Positions 23,547 to 31,571 of a DNA stretch of 64,000 nt are shown here, piece by piece (within the stretch, counting starts at the first letter, position 1; each line of letters opens with the position of its first letter). This stretch comes from Parasaccharibacter apium (GTDB lineage: Bacteria; Pseudomonadota; Alphaproteobacteria; Acetobacterales; Acetobacteraceae), in contig NZ_MEJG01000004.1 of NCBI RefSeq assembly GCF_002592045.1, positions 151,940-215,939 on the forward strand, in the 5' to 3' direction. The notes beneath the pieces are model-generated. The model made no database searches. It saw only the letters and a program-made list of their open reading frames with translations, and had not been told where the DNA came from. The position numbers were made by a program, and so were the translations under genes.

Positions 23547-24188
23547 TCAATCCTCTAATGGTACATTAGAGCGTGTCACGGTTAGTTTTACTTGGTCACT
23601 CTCTGGGCTGAGCAATAATACATCAACAGACTTACCAGCCGGAATCTCGCCAATTTCAGCCAATTTCTCTAGGTTTCTAGAAAGCGCGACTTTCTGTCCC
23701 CCTAACCAGAAAAAGTTCCCAATATTCTGGGAAACATCCGGCCAAGCCAAACCACTCACTGGCTTACCATTAATCTTAAGCTCTGCCAGAGAACCATCTA
23801 GAAAAATGGAAAAAGCATCCATCATTGGCTTAGTTAAAGGAATGAAGCGTTCCCAATCCAACAAATAGCCGGCATACCAATGCATATCCTCATTGCTTGG
23901 GTTGATGGACAAAAAGGTCCCCGCAGCCCCCTGCGTTTGAAGCCCAACAATATGCTTCCCTGCTTCGACAAACTGCGCTTCTGGCAAACCCTGAGGGATA
24001 GAAGATGTCCGACGCAGCATCACACGCGATGGCGTCTGCACTGGCCAAGACGAAATCATAAAAAGGTCAGGATATTCACACGGCGTTAAAAACTGACGCC
24101 GTAGCTCCTTCCGGTCCCCATCATAATTCACCACATGACCAAACCAGTCCAAAAGCCATATACGTTGCAGGGCATCAAAATCAGGCAT
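23547..24188 (-). CDS. Unknown ~213-aa glycan-locus protein, paralogue 1
   Basis: No family recognised. It shares three blocks with the proteins at 25350 and 28049: an N-terminal IWLLDWFGHVVNY (consensus W-F/L-x-D-x-F/Y-G-H), a central GTFLSINPSNEDM, and LDWERFIPLTKPM. The G-x-F-L-S-I ... W-E-R-F spacing recalls a beta-trefoil/fascin-like repeat, which would suggest glycan binding; this is only a hint. No signal peptide, so probably cytoplasmic. The ATG at 24188 follows GGAGG by 8 bases. It is the most divergent of the three copies and lies downstream of a GT32 gene. Confidence 0.72.
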   Translation of the reverse strand: MPDFDALQRIWLLDWFGHVVNYDGDRKELRRQFLTPCEYPDLFMISSWPVQTPSRVMLRRTSSIPQGLPEAQFVEAGKHIVGLQTQGAAGTFLSINPSNEDMHWYAGYLLDWERFIPLTKPMMDAFSIFLDGSLAELKINGKPVSGLAWPDVSQNIGNFFWLGGQKVALSRNLEKLAEIGEIPAGKSVDVLLLSPESDQVKLTVTRSNVPLED

Positions 24189-24301
24189 AAATTTTTCCTC
24201 CAAAGGGAATGAGTATATGCCTCGCTTAGCATATACTCTCTTATCAAGTCCTACCAGAATCCTAACGAAACATCAAAAAAAGATGCACGCTATCAATCTA
24301 C

Positions 24302-25345
24302 TCATAAAACACTAGTATCCGACACGATAGGCGCCGACGAAGAAGCATAATGTACGCGTCCCCCCGTATGCTGCTCGTGACCGCCCTTGTCGTCAAGCGT
24401 TGTATATTCCACACCATTACTTAAACTATGAATATGACGGATTGGCCCCTCATTTCCATAAGCTTCAATCATGCGAGAATACACAATCGGCCCTGTCACC
24501 AATAGCGTCCCATGCCGCCCGCTACCCTGCATATCAGGTTGATAAACACGCAAAAGACACATCACCTGGTGGATAATGCGCCGCATAGTCGGATGTCCAG
24601 ACGCACATATAAGGTAATATTGCTCATACTCCCCGTAGGTCATATGCTGGACTTCAGGATGTTGGCGCGCTGCATGCCACCAGTGCGATACTAAAAAACG
24701 ATCATCAGGCCGTGTAATTATGCTTAATGGCGTGGCAATGGCCGTCTTTAAATCCACATAGACGCCCCCAATCGCATAAATACACAAATAACGGAAGAGG
24801 TCCGCTTTAGCAGCACCATAATCTGGGTGGATGGCCTGATAATAGCTGTAAACTTCTTCGCTATAATGATCTAAAATGAACTTTTTAATGTCAAAAAAAC
24901 CACCATCAGACCAATAAAAATATTCATATTCAGCATTTAAATGGAGCAATTGTGCGCGATTATCACGGAAAACTTCAGGATAAGTGCCAGGCTCTCCAAA
25001 ACCGATGCCAATTTGATGAATATTCTTCTCGATCCCCGCATTTAGCGGACGTTCTGGCACTGGGTCAGGTAGAATAGATGGATCAATCTTTTGAAAAATC
25101 GCACTCTTACCAGGGCCAGTAACATGCTCGATGCTCATATCATAGCCAAAGGAGAGGAATCCCTTCTCCTCATGCCGAAAAACATAGCGCTGTGAGGCTA
25201 CATCCTGACGGACATAGCCCCTCTCGCGTAATTCTTCCTCCGTTAACGGCTTTGCCTCATCCTTATCAAACCAAGAACATAAATGCCGCTGCACAATCAT
25301 CCCATCGCACGAGGCAATATAAGTACCCAAATAGCCAACAAACAT
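24302..25345 (-). CDS. GT32-type glycosyltransferase (copy a)
   Basis: Probable GT32 (DXD sugar-binding, Gly_transf_sug) enzyme of 347 aa. The catalytic region starts near residue 108 at NIHQIGIGFG, continues YFYWSDGG and GAAKADLFRYLCIYAIGGVY, where VDLK provides the DxD-like metal site. The first ~100 residues form a separate module opening GYLGTYIASCDG. The protein is about half identical over its catalytic part to the one at 28708. It starts 4 bases after the unknown gene at 25350, so the two are translationally coupled. Confidence 0.82.
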   Translation of the reverse strand: MFVGYLGTYIASCDGMIVQRHLCSWFDKDEAKPLTEEELRERGYVRQDVASQRYVFRHEEKGFLSFGYDMSIEHVTGPGKSAIFQKIDPSILPDPVPERPLNAGIEKNIHQIGIGFGEPGTYPEVFRDNRAQLLHLNAEYEYFYWSDGGFFDIKKFILDHYSEEVYSYYQAIHPDYGAAKADLFRYLCIYAIGGVYVDLKTAIATPLSIITRPDDRFLVSHWWHAARQHPEVQHMTYGEYEQYYLICASGHPTMRRIIHQVMCLLRVYQPDMQGSGRHGTLLVTGPIVYSRMIEAYGNEGPIRHIHSLSNGVEYTTLDDKGGHEQHTGGRVHYASSSAPIVSDTSVL

Positions 25346-25349
25346 ATCC

Positions 25350-26003
25350 TCAACCCTCCCCCACGATCGGTTTCAAACGGGTTGCCGTTATCTCACAACA
25401 CGACTCGCTATTATGCAAAGGCAAAGACAACGTTATGACATCATGAACGCCTAACCGTCCCAAGGCTGCAAGAGCTTGCCGACTCTTCATTAAATCAATG
25501 CGTAATGTTCCCAATAATGCCGTATACAATTCTGCTGCGCCGGCTTGAGGGAACTCTAATTGTTTAATTCTCTGACCTGTCGATGATAGATGAACCTCAC
25601 CGATATCAGGGTCCGTCATAAGGATGAGACCTTGAAACATATCATGCGTAATAGGCAAAAAACGCTCCCACTCATTGGCAGCACCAACAAAAAGAGTGTG
25701 ATTATTACGCACATCAATAGAAAGATACGCCCCGGCCTCATCCTGCAATGTCACAAGGCCGCTATCCTCGGTGTTTAACACAAGGGCAGGCACCTCTAAC
25801 GGCACACCGGAGTTCCCCCACCATGTTGGAACAGAAGAGACCGGCAATGGATAGGGCAACGCCACAAATCCCTTCAACAACATTCCTAATAAAGGAACCC
25901 GCGCCAAGCCCCGCCTATACGGCTCGTAACACAACATATGCCCGTAACCATCAAGAAACCAAACCTTCTCGAACGAGCACAAAAAAGAATTTTTGACAGC
26001 CAT
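25350..26003 (-). CDS. Unknown ~217-aa glycan-locus protein, paralogue 2
   Basis: Same unrecognised family as 23547 and 28049. Blocks: FEKVWFLDGYGHMLCYEP near the N-terminus, TWWGNSGVPLEVPALVL, GAYLSIDVRNNH, and NEWERFLPITHDM. It is closest to the copy at 28049. No signal peptide or membrane segment. Ribosome site AGGG 7 bases before ATG. It sits directly upstream of a GT32 gene, exactly as paralogue 3 does, so a partner, chaperone or substrate-targeting role for the GT32 enzyme is plausible but unproven. Confidence 0.74.
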   Translation of the reverse strand: MAVKNSFLCSFEKVWFLDGYGHMLCYEPYRRGLARVPLLGMLLKGFVALPYPLPVSSVPTWWGNSGVPLEVPALVLNTEDSGLVTLQDEAGAYLSIDVRNNHTLFVGAANEWERFLPITHDMFQGLILMTDPDIGEVHLSSTGQRIKQLEFPQAGAAELYTALLGTLRIDLMKSRQALAALGRLGVHDVITLSLPLHNSESCCEITATRLKPIVGEG

Positions 26004-26128
26004 TTACAATCCCTGCCCCTCACCTATCGTGCCTCACTATGCTCTTATATGTAAAAGAACACAAGGTTAGAAGATAAAAACAACCTTACAAAGGAACTCA
26101 ATCTTAATATTTATATCTTTTTAAGATG

Positions 26129-27895
26129 TTATTCTTCCAATTCACGCACCTTTCTCTGATACAGATCCTTCAGGTATTGCCCCGCTCTAAGATATACTAC
26201 ACGACCGAAATGATCGTATGTGTGAGCTTCTTCCAAAGAATGAATAAACTGATCAAAATTTACACACCGTACGTTAGGAAATTCCTCCGATACTTCATAC
26301 TGCCAAAAAGCCACCGTCGCATGCCGTTCTAATATGCCGGACTCAGGGTATAGATCAGGCACTTTAGAGGGAAGTGTAAACAACACAACATCACAATGTG
26401 CGGGAACCTTCCGCAAAATTGCCCGCAAATTTTCCTTATGTCGTTCCTCGTCAATCACGCCTAAGGGACGCAAATTAGCCTTTGCAAAACGGTAATAGCG
26501 TAACTCCGAGCGTGGACCGCCCATTCTTAAAAAATCATCTTCATAAAATTGCTGAAAATTCCCATACGCTACCTGCGGAGGGCAATAAGTCGCTGTATGT
26601 TCACTATCTGGCAAACGGTAAATTTGGAAGCCCGCATCTGCCCAAAAGCTAAACACCACCAACCCCCATGGGGCCTCTTCTAAAGGTTGCAAAGAAGGGA
26701 AAAAATCTTCCGCCTTATAACCACATTGCCTCAGAGCGGTATGCTCACGCTCCCCTCCCTCCACACTGATACGCACCATGGAGGAATGGTCCCGCCGAAT
26801 CAAAAAACCATTACGCACCGTATTCGTAAAAACGGTGATATCGCTTGAGCAATCTTTTACATAATGCCGAATAGAATCAACATCACAACCACCCCCCATA
26901 AGGATAGGATAATCGGCCTGCTGTAGAGGCACAGCCTCGCCCTCTTCATCAAAAGAGGTAAGCTGCACCCAATCTACCGGAGCTGTGTCTGTAGTCGGGT
27001 CGTTTGCCACCTCCCCTTGGACCTCTAAATATGGCTCACCAAGATAGCGGTACACCCATGTCTCAATATGCATCCCAAGGGTACGGCACGAAAAACAGAA
27101 ATGAACGAGAAAATTATCCGTGGCATTCTGCACAACGTGGAAAAAACCAACGATGCCATAATCACCATAATTATCTCTCACACGGACGACCGCCATATGG
27201 TTGAACGTCCCTGTATGTTCGATCATCCGCTCAACATCATAAAGAGCCTCAACTTTATCTTCTGAAAGCCTCTTTTTTGTAAAGTTAAGCTGATTCGTTC
27301 GATTTAGTAATTCTGCAACGCGCTCTTTATGCTCTGTTAAATCATAAATAATTTCAACTTGTATATTGCTCTTCCGCAAAAAATCATAATCATCAAGCGC
27401 AGCATCACCACTTTCATTACGATCTTTATATTTCTGCTCTTGTAGTTTATACTGTTTAAGGCGTTTTTTCTCTTTATCATCTTTCCCCTTAAAGAGGTCA
27501 GACTCTAATATACGCTCTACAAATGTTTCATCCTCCACTTGGATACCAGGACAGGTTTGGCGCACCTCCTCGCGGTTCGTAGGATTATCATCAATAAACA
27601 TGACCGTTTCCGGCCGAAGTTGCATCTTCTGAATAATTTCAGCAACGCGTTTGCCTTTGCTGCTCCAATCGATACTAGGGAACACAAAATGATCCCATAT
27701 CTCCATGGCTTCAAGCTCGGCTTTTACGGCCTCGAAATCGTTCTTCGAACAAATAGAATTTAAAATACCGCGTTCCGTTAAGGTCCGTACGATAGCAGCG
27801 GCATTACTCTCAGCGATGATTCCTTCTTCAGCGAGCGTTCCTTTCCAAAAGGTCTCATCCATATCCCATATTAGCAATCTAACGGCTTCACTCAT
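26129..27895 (-). CDS. FkbH-like HAD-superfamily protein with C-terminal SGNH-like region
   Basis: 588 aa. The HAD domain opens LLIWDMDETFWKGTLAEEG, with nucleophile D-x-D; the second motif is SICSKNDFEAV and the fourth VMFIDDNPTNREE. The FkbH-type acyl/glyceryl-transfer region follows (RTNQLNFTKKRL). The last ~230 residues begin ILMGGGCDVDSIRHYV and end TYDHFGRVVYLRAGQYL, reminiscent of SGNH hydrolase blocks. FkbH relatives load glyceryl units onto carriers; here glycan decoration is inferred. No acyl carrier gene is nearby. ATG at 27895 has AAGG 7 bases upstream; GTG at 27901 is less likely. Confidence 0.8.
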   Translation of the reverse strand: MSEAVRLLIWDMDETFWKGTLAEEGIIAESNAAAIVRTLTERGILNSICSKNDFEAVKAELEAMEIWDHFVFPSIDWSSKGKRVAEIIQKMQLRPETVMFIDDNPTNREEVRQTCPGIQVEDETFVERILESDLFKGKDDKEKKRLKQYKLQEQKYKDRNESGDAALDDYDFLRKSNIQVEIIYDLTEHKERVAELLNRTNQLNFTKKRLSEDKVEALYDVERMIEHTGTFNHMAVVRVRDNYGDYGIVGFFHVVQNATDNFLVHFCFSCRTLGMHIETWVYRYLGEPYLEVQGEVANDPTTDTAPVDWVQLTSFDEEGEAVPLQQADYPILMGGGCDVDSIRHYVKDCSSDITVFTNTVRNGFLIRRDHSSMVRISVEGGEREHTALRQCGYKAEDFFPSLQPLEEAPWGLVVFSFWADAGFQIYRLPDSEHTATYCPPQVAYGNFQQFYEDDFLRMGGPRSELRYYRFAKANLRPLGVIDEERHKENLRAILRKVPAHCDVVLFTLPSKVPDLYPESGILERHATVAFWQYEVSEEFPNVRCVNFDQFIHSLEEAHTYDHFGRVVYLRAGQYLKDLYQRKVRELEE

Positions 27896-28048
27896 CCACA
27901 CACCTTAATCAGCTATCAAAGGAGGAATACATCCTCTTTTCTCTATGGTTAACACGTTACAGTTTTTACATTCTGTGCACTATAAACTTTTTCTCAAGAA
28001 TGAGGAAATAATCTTATAAAAAAGCACAAAAAGTTCTATAGTTCCTCG

Positions 28049-28690
28049 ATGATTGAGCGAGATTTACCTTTTTTTGAGAGAGTTTGGTTCTTCGATTGCT
28101 TTGGGCACATCATTAGCTATGCCCCCTCTCAGAGCCGCCTTATACGTACTCCTTTCCAAGGGACACTTATGAACGGCTTTATTCCTTCTCCCTTTCCTCT
28201 CCCGCCACAAGCAGACCTCACATGGTGGAATCTTAACGGAGAACAGCTCCCTGTCGAACCTCTCATTATGAAAAAAATCCGCAGAGGCTTAGTTAAATTA
28301 CAAAAAAAAGACGCAAACGAGTTTCTCAGCATTAACCCACGCTCTGATGATCTCGGCTTTGTAACTGGCGTCAATGCGTGGGAGCAATTTCTCCCCGTGA
28401 CAGAGCGCATGTTACAAGGTTTAGCCCTCATCAGTGACCCTGATATGAGCCATATTACGGCCGAAGCATCATCTAAGCAGGTAGGGCATTTCAGCTTTTT
28501 GCCTCCTAGCGACAATAAGCCAGGTGGTGGGCGCATTGGGGAGGTCGTGATTAATCTTTACGACAACCTACCCAGCCTAGCTGCTTTATCCTCTATAAAA
28601 GAAGGCGAAGACCACACAATCTCTTTTACAAATTATGACAATGAGTCTGTCAGCCACTTCACCTTATTTTGTCGCTCGGTCAAACCATAA
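28049..28690 (+). CDS. Unknown ~213-aa glycan-locus protein, paralogue 3
   Basis: Third member of the unrecognised family. Blocks: FERVWFFDCFGHIISYAP, LTWWNLNGEQLPVEPLIM, NEFLSINPRSDD, and NAWEQFLPVTERM. More than a third of positions match paralogue 2 by eye. Followed 17 bases later by GT32 copy b, mirroring the order on the other strand. No signal peptide. It is read divergently from the FkbH-like gene across a 153-base AT-rich gap that must hold both promoters. Confidence 0.74.
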   Translation: MIERDLPFFERVWFFDCFGHIISYAPSQSRLIRTPFQGTLMNGFIPSPFPLPPQADLTWWNLNGEQLPVEPLIMKKIRRGLVKLQKKDANEFLSINPRSDDLGFVTGVNAWEQFLPVTERMLQGLALISDPDMSHITAEASSKQVGHFSFLPPSDNKPGGGRIGEVVINLYDNLPSLAALSSIKEGEDHTISFTNYDNESVSHFTLFCRSVKP

Positions 28691-28707
28691 ACTGATGGGC
28701 CTACGTC

Positions 28708-29742
28708 ATGTTTCTTAGCCGTCTTAACACCTATATTGCCTGTACTCCACAAGGGCTAAGCCAACAGCATGTTTGCGCTTATAGCGATGAGAACGCCCTT
28801 CCCCCTGCCTCTGAAGGGGACATGACACATCATGGCTATGTGCTCAAAAACATGGGTAACAACCAATATGTTTTTACCCATCCAGAGCAAGGGAATCTCA
28901 TTCTACATCCTGATATGTCCATGACCCATCATAGCGATCTGCTCCATGCAGATAGTTATGTGCGCATCATTGACCCTACTATACTCCCACCACCTCCCCC
29001 CGTTATAGAACCAGCCACGACCATTGCGAAATATATTCATCAAACAGGCAAAGAGGCTGAATTCCCCGAATCATTTCGGCATAATCGTGATAATTTGATT
29101 CTTCTCAACCCAGATTATGACTTCTGCTATTGGTCCGACCAAGGCGGCCGCGCTATTCATGATTTTATAGCGGAGCATTATGGCGACGATGTTTTACGCT
29201 ATTATAATGCAATAAATCCCCGTTATGGGGCCGCACGGGCTGATCTTTTCCGTTACCTATGCCTCTACCAGCTCGGCGGTGTGTATCTGGACCTTAAATC
29301 GACAATCGTCGTCCCGCTGCACACAATCATTCGGCCTGACGATACAGCCTTATTATCCTTCTGGCCGCGTGTGGGTACGGAATATCCCGAGATTCAGCAT
29401 GTTAAATATGCGGGAGAATATCAACAATTCTTCCTCATCTACGCAGCAGGGCACCCTTTACTACGACGTATTATTCATCAAACATTATGCAATATTAAAC
29501 TCTATGATCCCTTTATTCATAGTGTGGGCCTGCAAGGGACGTTCCTGACCACAGGGCCTATTATATATTCCCGTATTCTCCACAGCTATCGCACACCGCA
29601 AAATGCACGGCTCTTCCATGCGCTAACCAGCGGGGTTGAGTATAATATCTTCTCTCACGAAGCTCATTACGCCAAAATTGGGCCAACACATTATACGCGC
29701 CAAGATACACCGCTCATTATCGAGCCAGAGACGTTACCGTAA
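28708..29742 (+). CDS. GT32-type glycosyltransferase (copy b)
   Basis: 344-aa paralogue of the gene at 24302. N-terminal module opens NTYIACTPQGLSQQHVC. The catalytic part has YIHQTGKEAEFPESF, FCYWSDQGG, GAARADLFRYLCLYQLGGVY and LDLK. The C-terminal GTFLTTGPIIYSRIL matches GTLLVTGPIVYSRMI of copy a. Weak ribosome site, so probably coupled to paralogue 3 upstream. Sugar and acceptor unknown. It is the last gene of the glycan locus before the tRNA genes. Confidence 0.82.
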   Translation: MFLSRLNTYIACTPQGLSQQHVCAYSDENALPPASEGDMTHHGYVLKNMGNNQYVFTHPEQGNLILHPDMSMTHHSDLLHADSYVRIIDPTILPPPPPVIEPATTIAKYIHQTGKEAEFPESFRHNRDNLILLNPDYDFCYWSDQGGRAIHDFIAEHYGDDVLRYYNAINPRYGAARADLFRYLCLYQLGGVYLDLKSTIVVPLHTIIRPDDTALLSFWPRVGTEYPEIQHVKYAGEYQQFFLIYAAGHPLLRRIIHQTLCNIKLYDPFIHSVGLQGTFLTTGPIIYSRILHSYRTPQNARLFHALTSGVEYNIFSHEAHYAKIGPTHYTRQDTPLIIEPETLP

Positions 29743-29798
29743 TTACAGAAGAAATGAGGCTTCAAGCTAAAAATTGCGCACCAAGCCACAATATATGA

Positions 29799-29875
29799 TG
29801 GTGCGCCCTGCTGGATTCGAACCAGCGACCCACAGCTTAGAAGGCTGTTGCTCTATCCAGCTGAGCTAAGGGCGC
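29799..29875 (-). tRNA. tRNA-Arg (TCT)
   Basis: 77-nt cloverleaf on the minus strand with 7-bp acceptor stem, anticodon stem ACAGC/GCTGT around loop CTTCTAA (anticodon TCT), T-arm GGTTCGAATCC, and an encoded CCA end. It reads AGA codons. Confidence 0.95.
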
Positions 29876-29895
29876 TCTGCCTTTGCTGTGTAACG

Positions 29896-29972
29896 TGGTC
29901 GGGGCGCCCGGACTCGAACCGGGGGCCTCCTGTACCCAAAACAGGCGCGCTACCAGGCTGCGCCACGCCCCG
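29896..29972 (-). tRNA. tRNA-Pro (TGG)
   Basis: 77-nt minus-strand cloverleaf: acceptor CGGGGCG pairing CGCCCCG, anticodon stem CCTGT/ACAGG around TTTGGGT (anticodon TGG), T-arm GGTTCGAGTCC, encoded CCA. It lies 20 bases upstream of tRNA-Arg in the same direction, so both probably share a transcript. Confidence 0.95.
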
Positions 29973-29997
29973 ACGACGTGAGCTACTTCTTAAAGGG

Positions 29998-30017
29998 CCT
30001 TGCCCTTTCAGGCAAGG
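29998..30017. repeat. Small perfect hairpin between tRNA-Pro and gpt
   Basis: CCTTGCC (29998-30004) / GGCAAGG (30011-30017) with a 6-nt loop. It lies just after the gpt stop codon on the minus strand and may act as a weak terminator; there is no clear T-run. Confidence 0.4.
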
Positions 30018-30053
30018 GGGTTTCACCCCAAACAGGTGAGTTTTTTCATAAAA

Positions 30054-30569
30054 TTATACAACGGCTCCACGGCTAAGGGGCGGCACAAATTGCGGGGCCA
30101 TATCCCAGGGGAACAATACCCATGTATCTTGTGCAACTTCCGTTACAAAATGATCCGTATAAGGCCGCCCATCGGGTTTGGCATAAAGGCAAGCAAATAC
30201 CGCCTTAGGCAGCATCTCCCGCACATAACGCGCTGTCACACCAGAATCGACAAGGTCATCCACAATAAGAAACCCCTCCCCGTCTCCAGCCGCGTCTGCC
30301 TCTTTAAGCAGTTTAGGCTCCTGCTGGGTGCCCTCTTCTCCTTCATAACTCACAACCGAGACCGTCTCGATCAATCGGCAGCCCAACTCCCGCCCTAAAA
30401 TTGCAGCAGGAATTAGCCCCCCTCGTGTAATCGCTACGATACCACGAAACGGCCTATATTGCCGCATCAACTCCGCTGCGAGCAGGCGCGCATCACGATG
30501 CAGCTGGTCCCATGTAACCGTTGCGTATTTAATGTTCTGAGAGCCTTGTGTCTGCGCTGCGCCCGTCAT
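30054..30569 (-). CDS. gpt: Xanthine-guanine phosphoribosyltransferase
   Basis: Purine salvage enzyme adding phosphoribose from PRPP to guanine or xanthine. The 171 aa contain the PRPP-binding motif FLIVDDLVDSGVTA, the hood-side AITRGGLIPAAILGREL, and the base-binding end DTWVLFPWDM typical of Gpt rather than Hpt. It stands alone between tRNA clusters with gaps on both sides. Likely soluble or membrane-associated. Confidence 0.9.
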   Translation of the reverse strand: MTGAAQTQGSQNIKYATVTWDQLHRDARLLAAELMRQYRPFRGIVAITRGGLIPAAILGRELGCRLIETVSVVSYEGEEGTQQEPKLLKEADAAGDGEGFLIVDDLVDSGVTARYVREMLPKAVFACLYAKPDGRPYTDHFVTEVAQDTWVLFPWDMAPQFVPPLSRGAVV

Positions 30570-30671
30570 GCTGGTTAATGCCTTCCTTATGGCTATCCTC
30601 GATGGTCATTCCCTCATACTGCATTGTACGGGAGGGTAGAACTGGTGGATCACATAATTTAGCGAACATAT

Positions 30672-30702
30672 AAAAAAAGCCCGCACCCCAAAAGGCCGGA
30701 CT
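30672..30702 (-). terminator. Terminator of tRNA-Asn copy 1
   Basis: On the minus strand AGTCCG (30702-30697) can pair with CGGGCT (30683-30678), followed by a run of seven T. The same structure follows tRNA-Asn copy 2. Confidence 0.68.
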
Positions 30703-30715
30703 TACTTAAAAAGGC

Positions 30716-30791
30716 TGGCTCCCGAAGTAGGACTCGAACCTACGACCCAGCGATTAACAGTCGCTTGCTCTACCAACTGAGCTATTCGGGA
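30716..30791 (-). tRNA. tRNA-Asn (GTT), copy 1
   Basis: 76-nt cloverleaf: acceptor TCCCGAA/TTCGGGA, anticodon stem AGCGA/TCGCT around CTGTTAA (anticodon GTT), T-arm GGTTCGAGTCC, encoded CCA. Identical in sequence to copy 2, 207 bases upstream in transcription. Confidence 0.96.
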
Positions 30792-30804
30792 TCAGCTGGG
30801 AGCT

Positions 30805-30833
30805 TATCTACCCAAACTCCCCGAATGGGTAAA
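30805..30833 (-). promoter_or_regulatory. Promoter of tRNA-Asn copy 1
   Basis: Minus strand: TTTACC (30833-30828), 17 bases, TAGATA (30810-30805), about 14 bases before the tRNA 5' end. The same two hexamers with the same spacing precede copy 2, while the spacer bases differ, which supports function. Confidence 0.65.
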
Positions 30834-30878
30834 GGCTTTTTTTCACAATGATGAAAAAACTTTCGCAGCTTTAAGCAC

Positions 30879-30909
30879 AAAAAAAGCCCGCCCCTTAAAA
30901 GGCCGGACT
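30879..30909 (-). terminator. Terminator of tRNA-Asn copy 2
   Basis: Minus strand AGTCCG (30909-30904) / CGGGCT (30890-30885) followed by seven T; the loop differs from copy 1, while the stem and T-run are kept. Confidence 0.68.
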
Positions 30910-30922
30910 TACTTAAAAAAGC

Positions 30923-30998
30923 TGGCTCCCGAAGTAGGACTCGAACCTACGACCCAGCGATTAACAGTCGCTTGCTCTACCAACTGAGCTATTCGGGA
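30923..30998 (-). tRNA. tRNA-Asn (GTT), copy 2
   Basis: Same 76-nt sequence as the copy at 30716, anticodon GTT, encoded CCA. Part of a tandem duplication that includes promoter and terminator. Confidence 0.96.
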
Positions 30999-31010
30999 TC
31001 AGCTAGGGCT

Positions 31011-31039
31011 TATCTAGCGAAACTCAGCCTATGGGTAAA
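31011..31039 (-). promoter_or_regulatory. Promoter of tRNA-Asn copy 2
   Basis: Minus strand TTTACC (31039-31034), 17-base spacer, TAGATA (31016-31011), upstream of the tRNA by about 13 bases, matching the copy 1 promoter. Confidence 0.65.
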
Positions 31040-31082
31040 GCCCTATAATACGTTTCTTCCTCAAGAAAACACTCAACAACAA

Positions 31083-31571
31083 TTAAGACGCAGCAGAATG
31101 GCCCCTCTCCAGCTCTTCCCGCCCCTCTGTTGCTAATTGGTCAACGCGCTCATTTTCCTCTAGCCCTGCATGAGCCTTCACCCAATGCCATTCTATTTTA
31201 TGGCGTTTCGCAACGTCTAAAATGCGCCGCCATAAATCCATATTCGCTACCGGGTCACCTGATGCATTGCGCCAGTTACGACGTACCCACCCTGTATGCC
31301 AACGCGTTATGCCATTCTGCAAATAAGCACTATCGGTATAAAGATTCACGATACAAGGTCGCTTTAGGGCCTCCAAAGCCATAGCGGCAGCGGTAAGTTC
31401 CATACGATTATTGGTCGTCTCCGCTTCGCCGCCTTTCATTTCCTTTTCATGCCCTTGATAGCGCAAAAGTACGCCCCATCCCCCAGGGCCGGGGTTGGGT
31501 TTACACCCGCCATCGGTCCAAATATCGACCTCCATAATGGGGGTATCTTCTGCCTCAGCATTACGGGACAT
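31083..31571 (-). CDS. rnhA: Ribonuclease HI
   Basis: Cleaves the RNA strand of RNA-DNA hybrids. Catalytic residues are visible: Asp in DIWTDGGCKPNPGPGG, Glu in NNRMELTAA, Asp in NLYTDSAYLQNGI, and the final His/Asp block WHWVKAHAGLEENERVD. 162 aa. The ATG at 31571 follows AAGG and overlaps the end of thrB by 11 bases. It forms the order ispH-thrB-rnhA found in many alphaproteobacteria. Confidence 0.96.
   Translation of the reverse strand: MSRNAEAEDTPIMEVDIWTDGGCKPNPGPGGWGVLLRYQGHEKEMKGGEAETTNNRMELTAAAMALEALKRPCIVNLYTDSAYLQNGITRWHTGWVRRNWRNASGDPVANMDLWRRILDVAKRHKIEWHWVKAHAGLEENERVDQLATEGREELERGHSAAS

Noticed and set aside
29799..31039. tRNA cluster considered as an integration site for a mobile element
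   Set aside because: No integrase gene, no duplicated tRNA 3' end fragment, and the duplicated tRNA-Asn copies are full-length.
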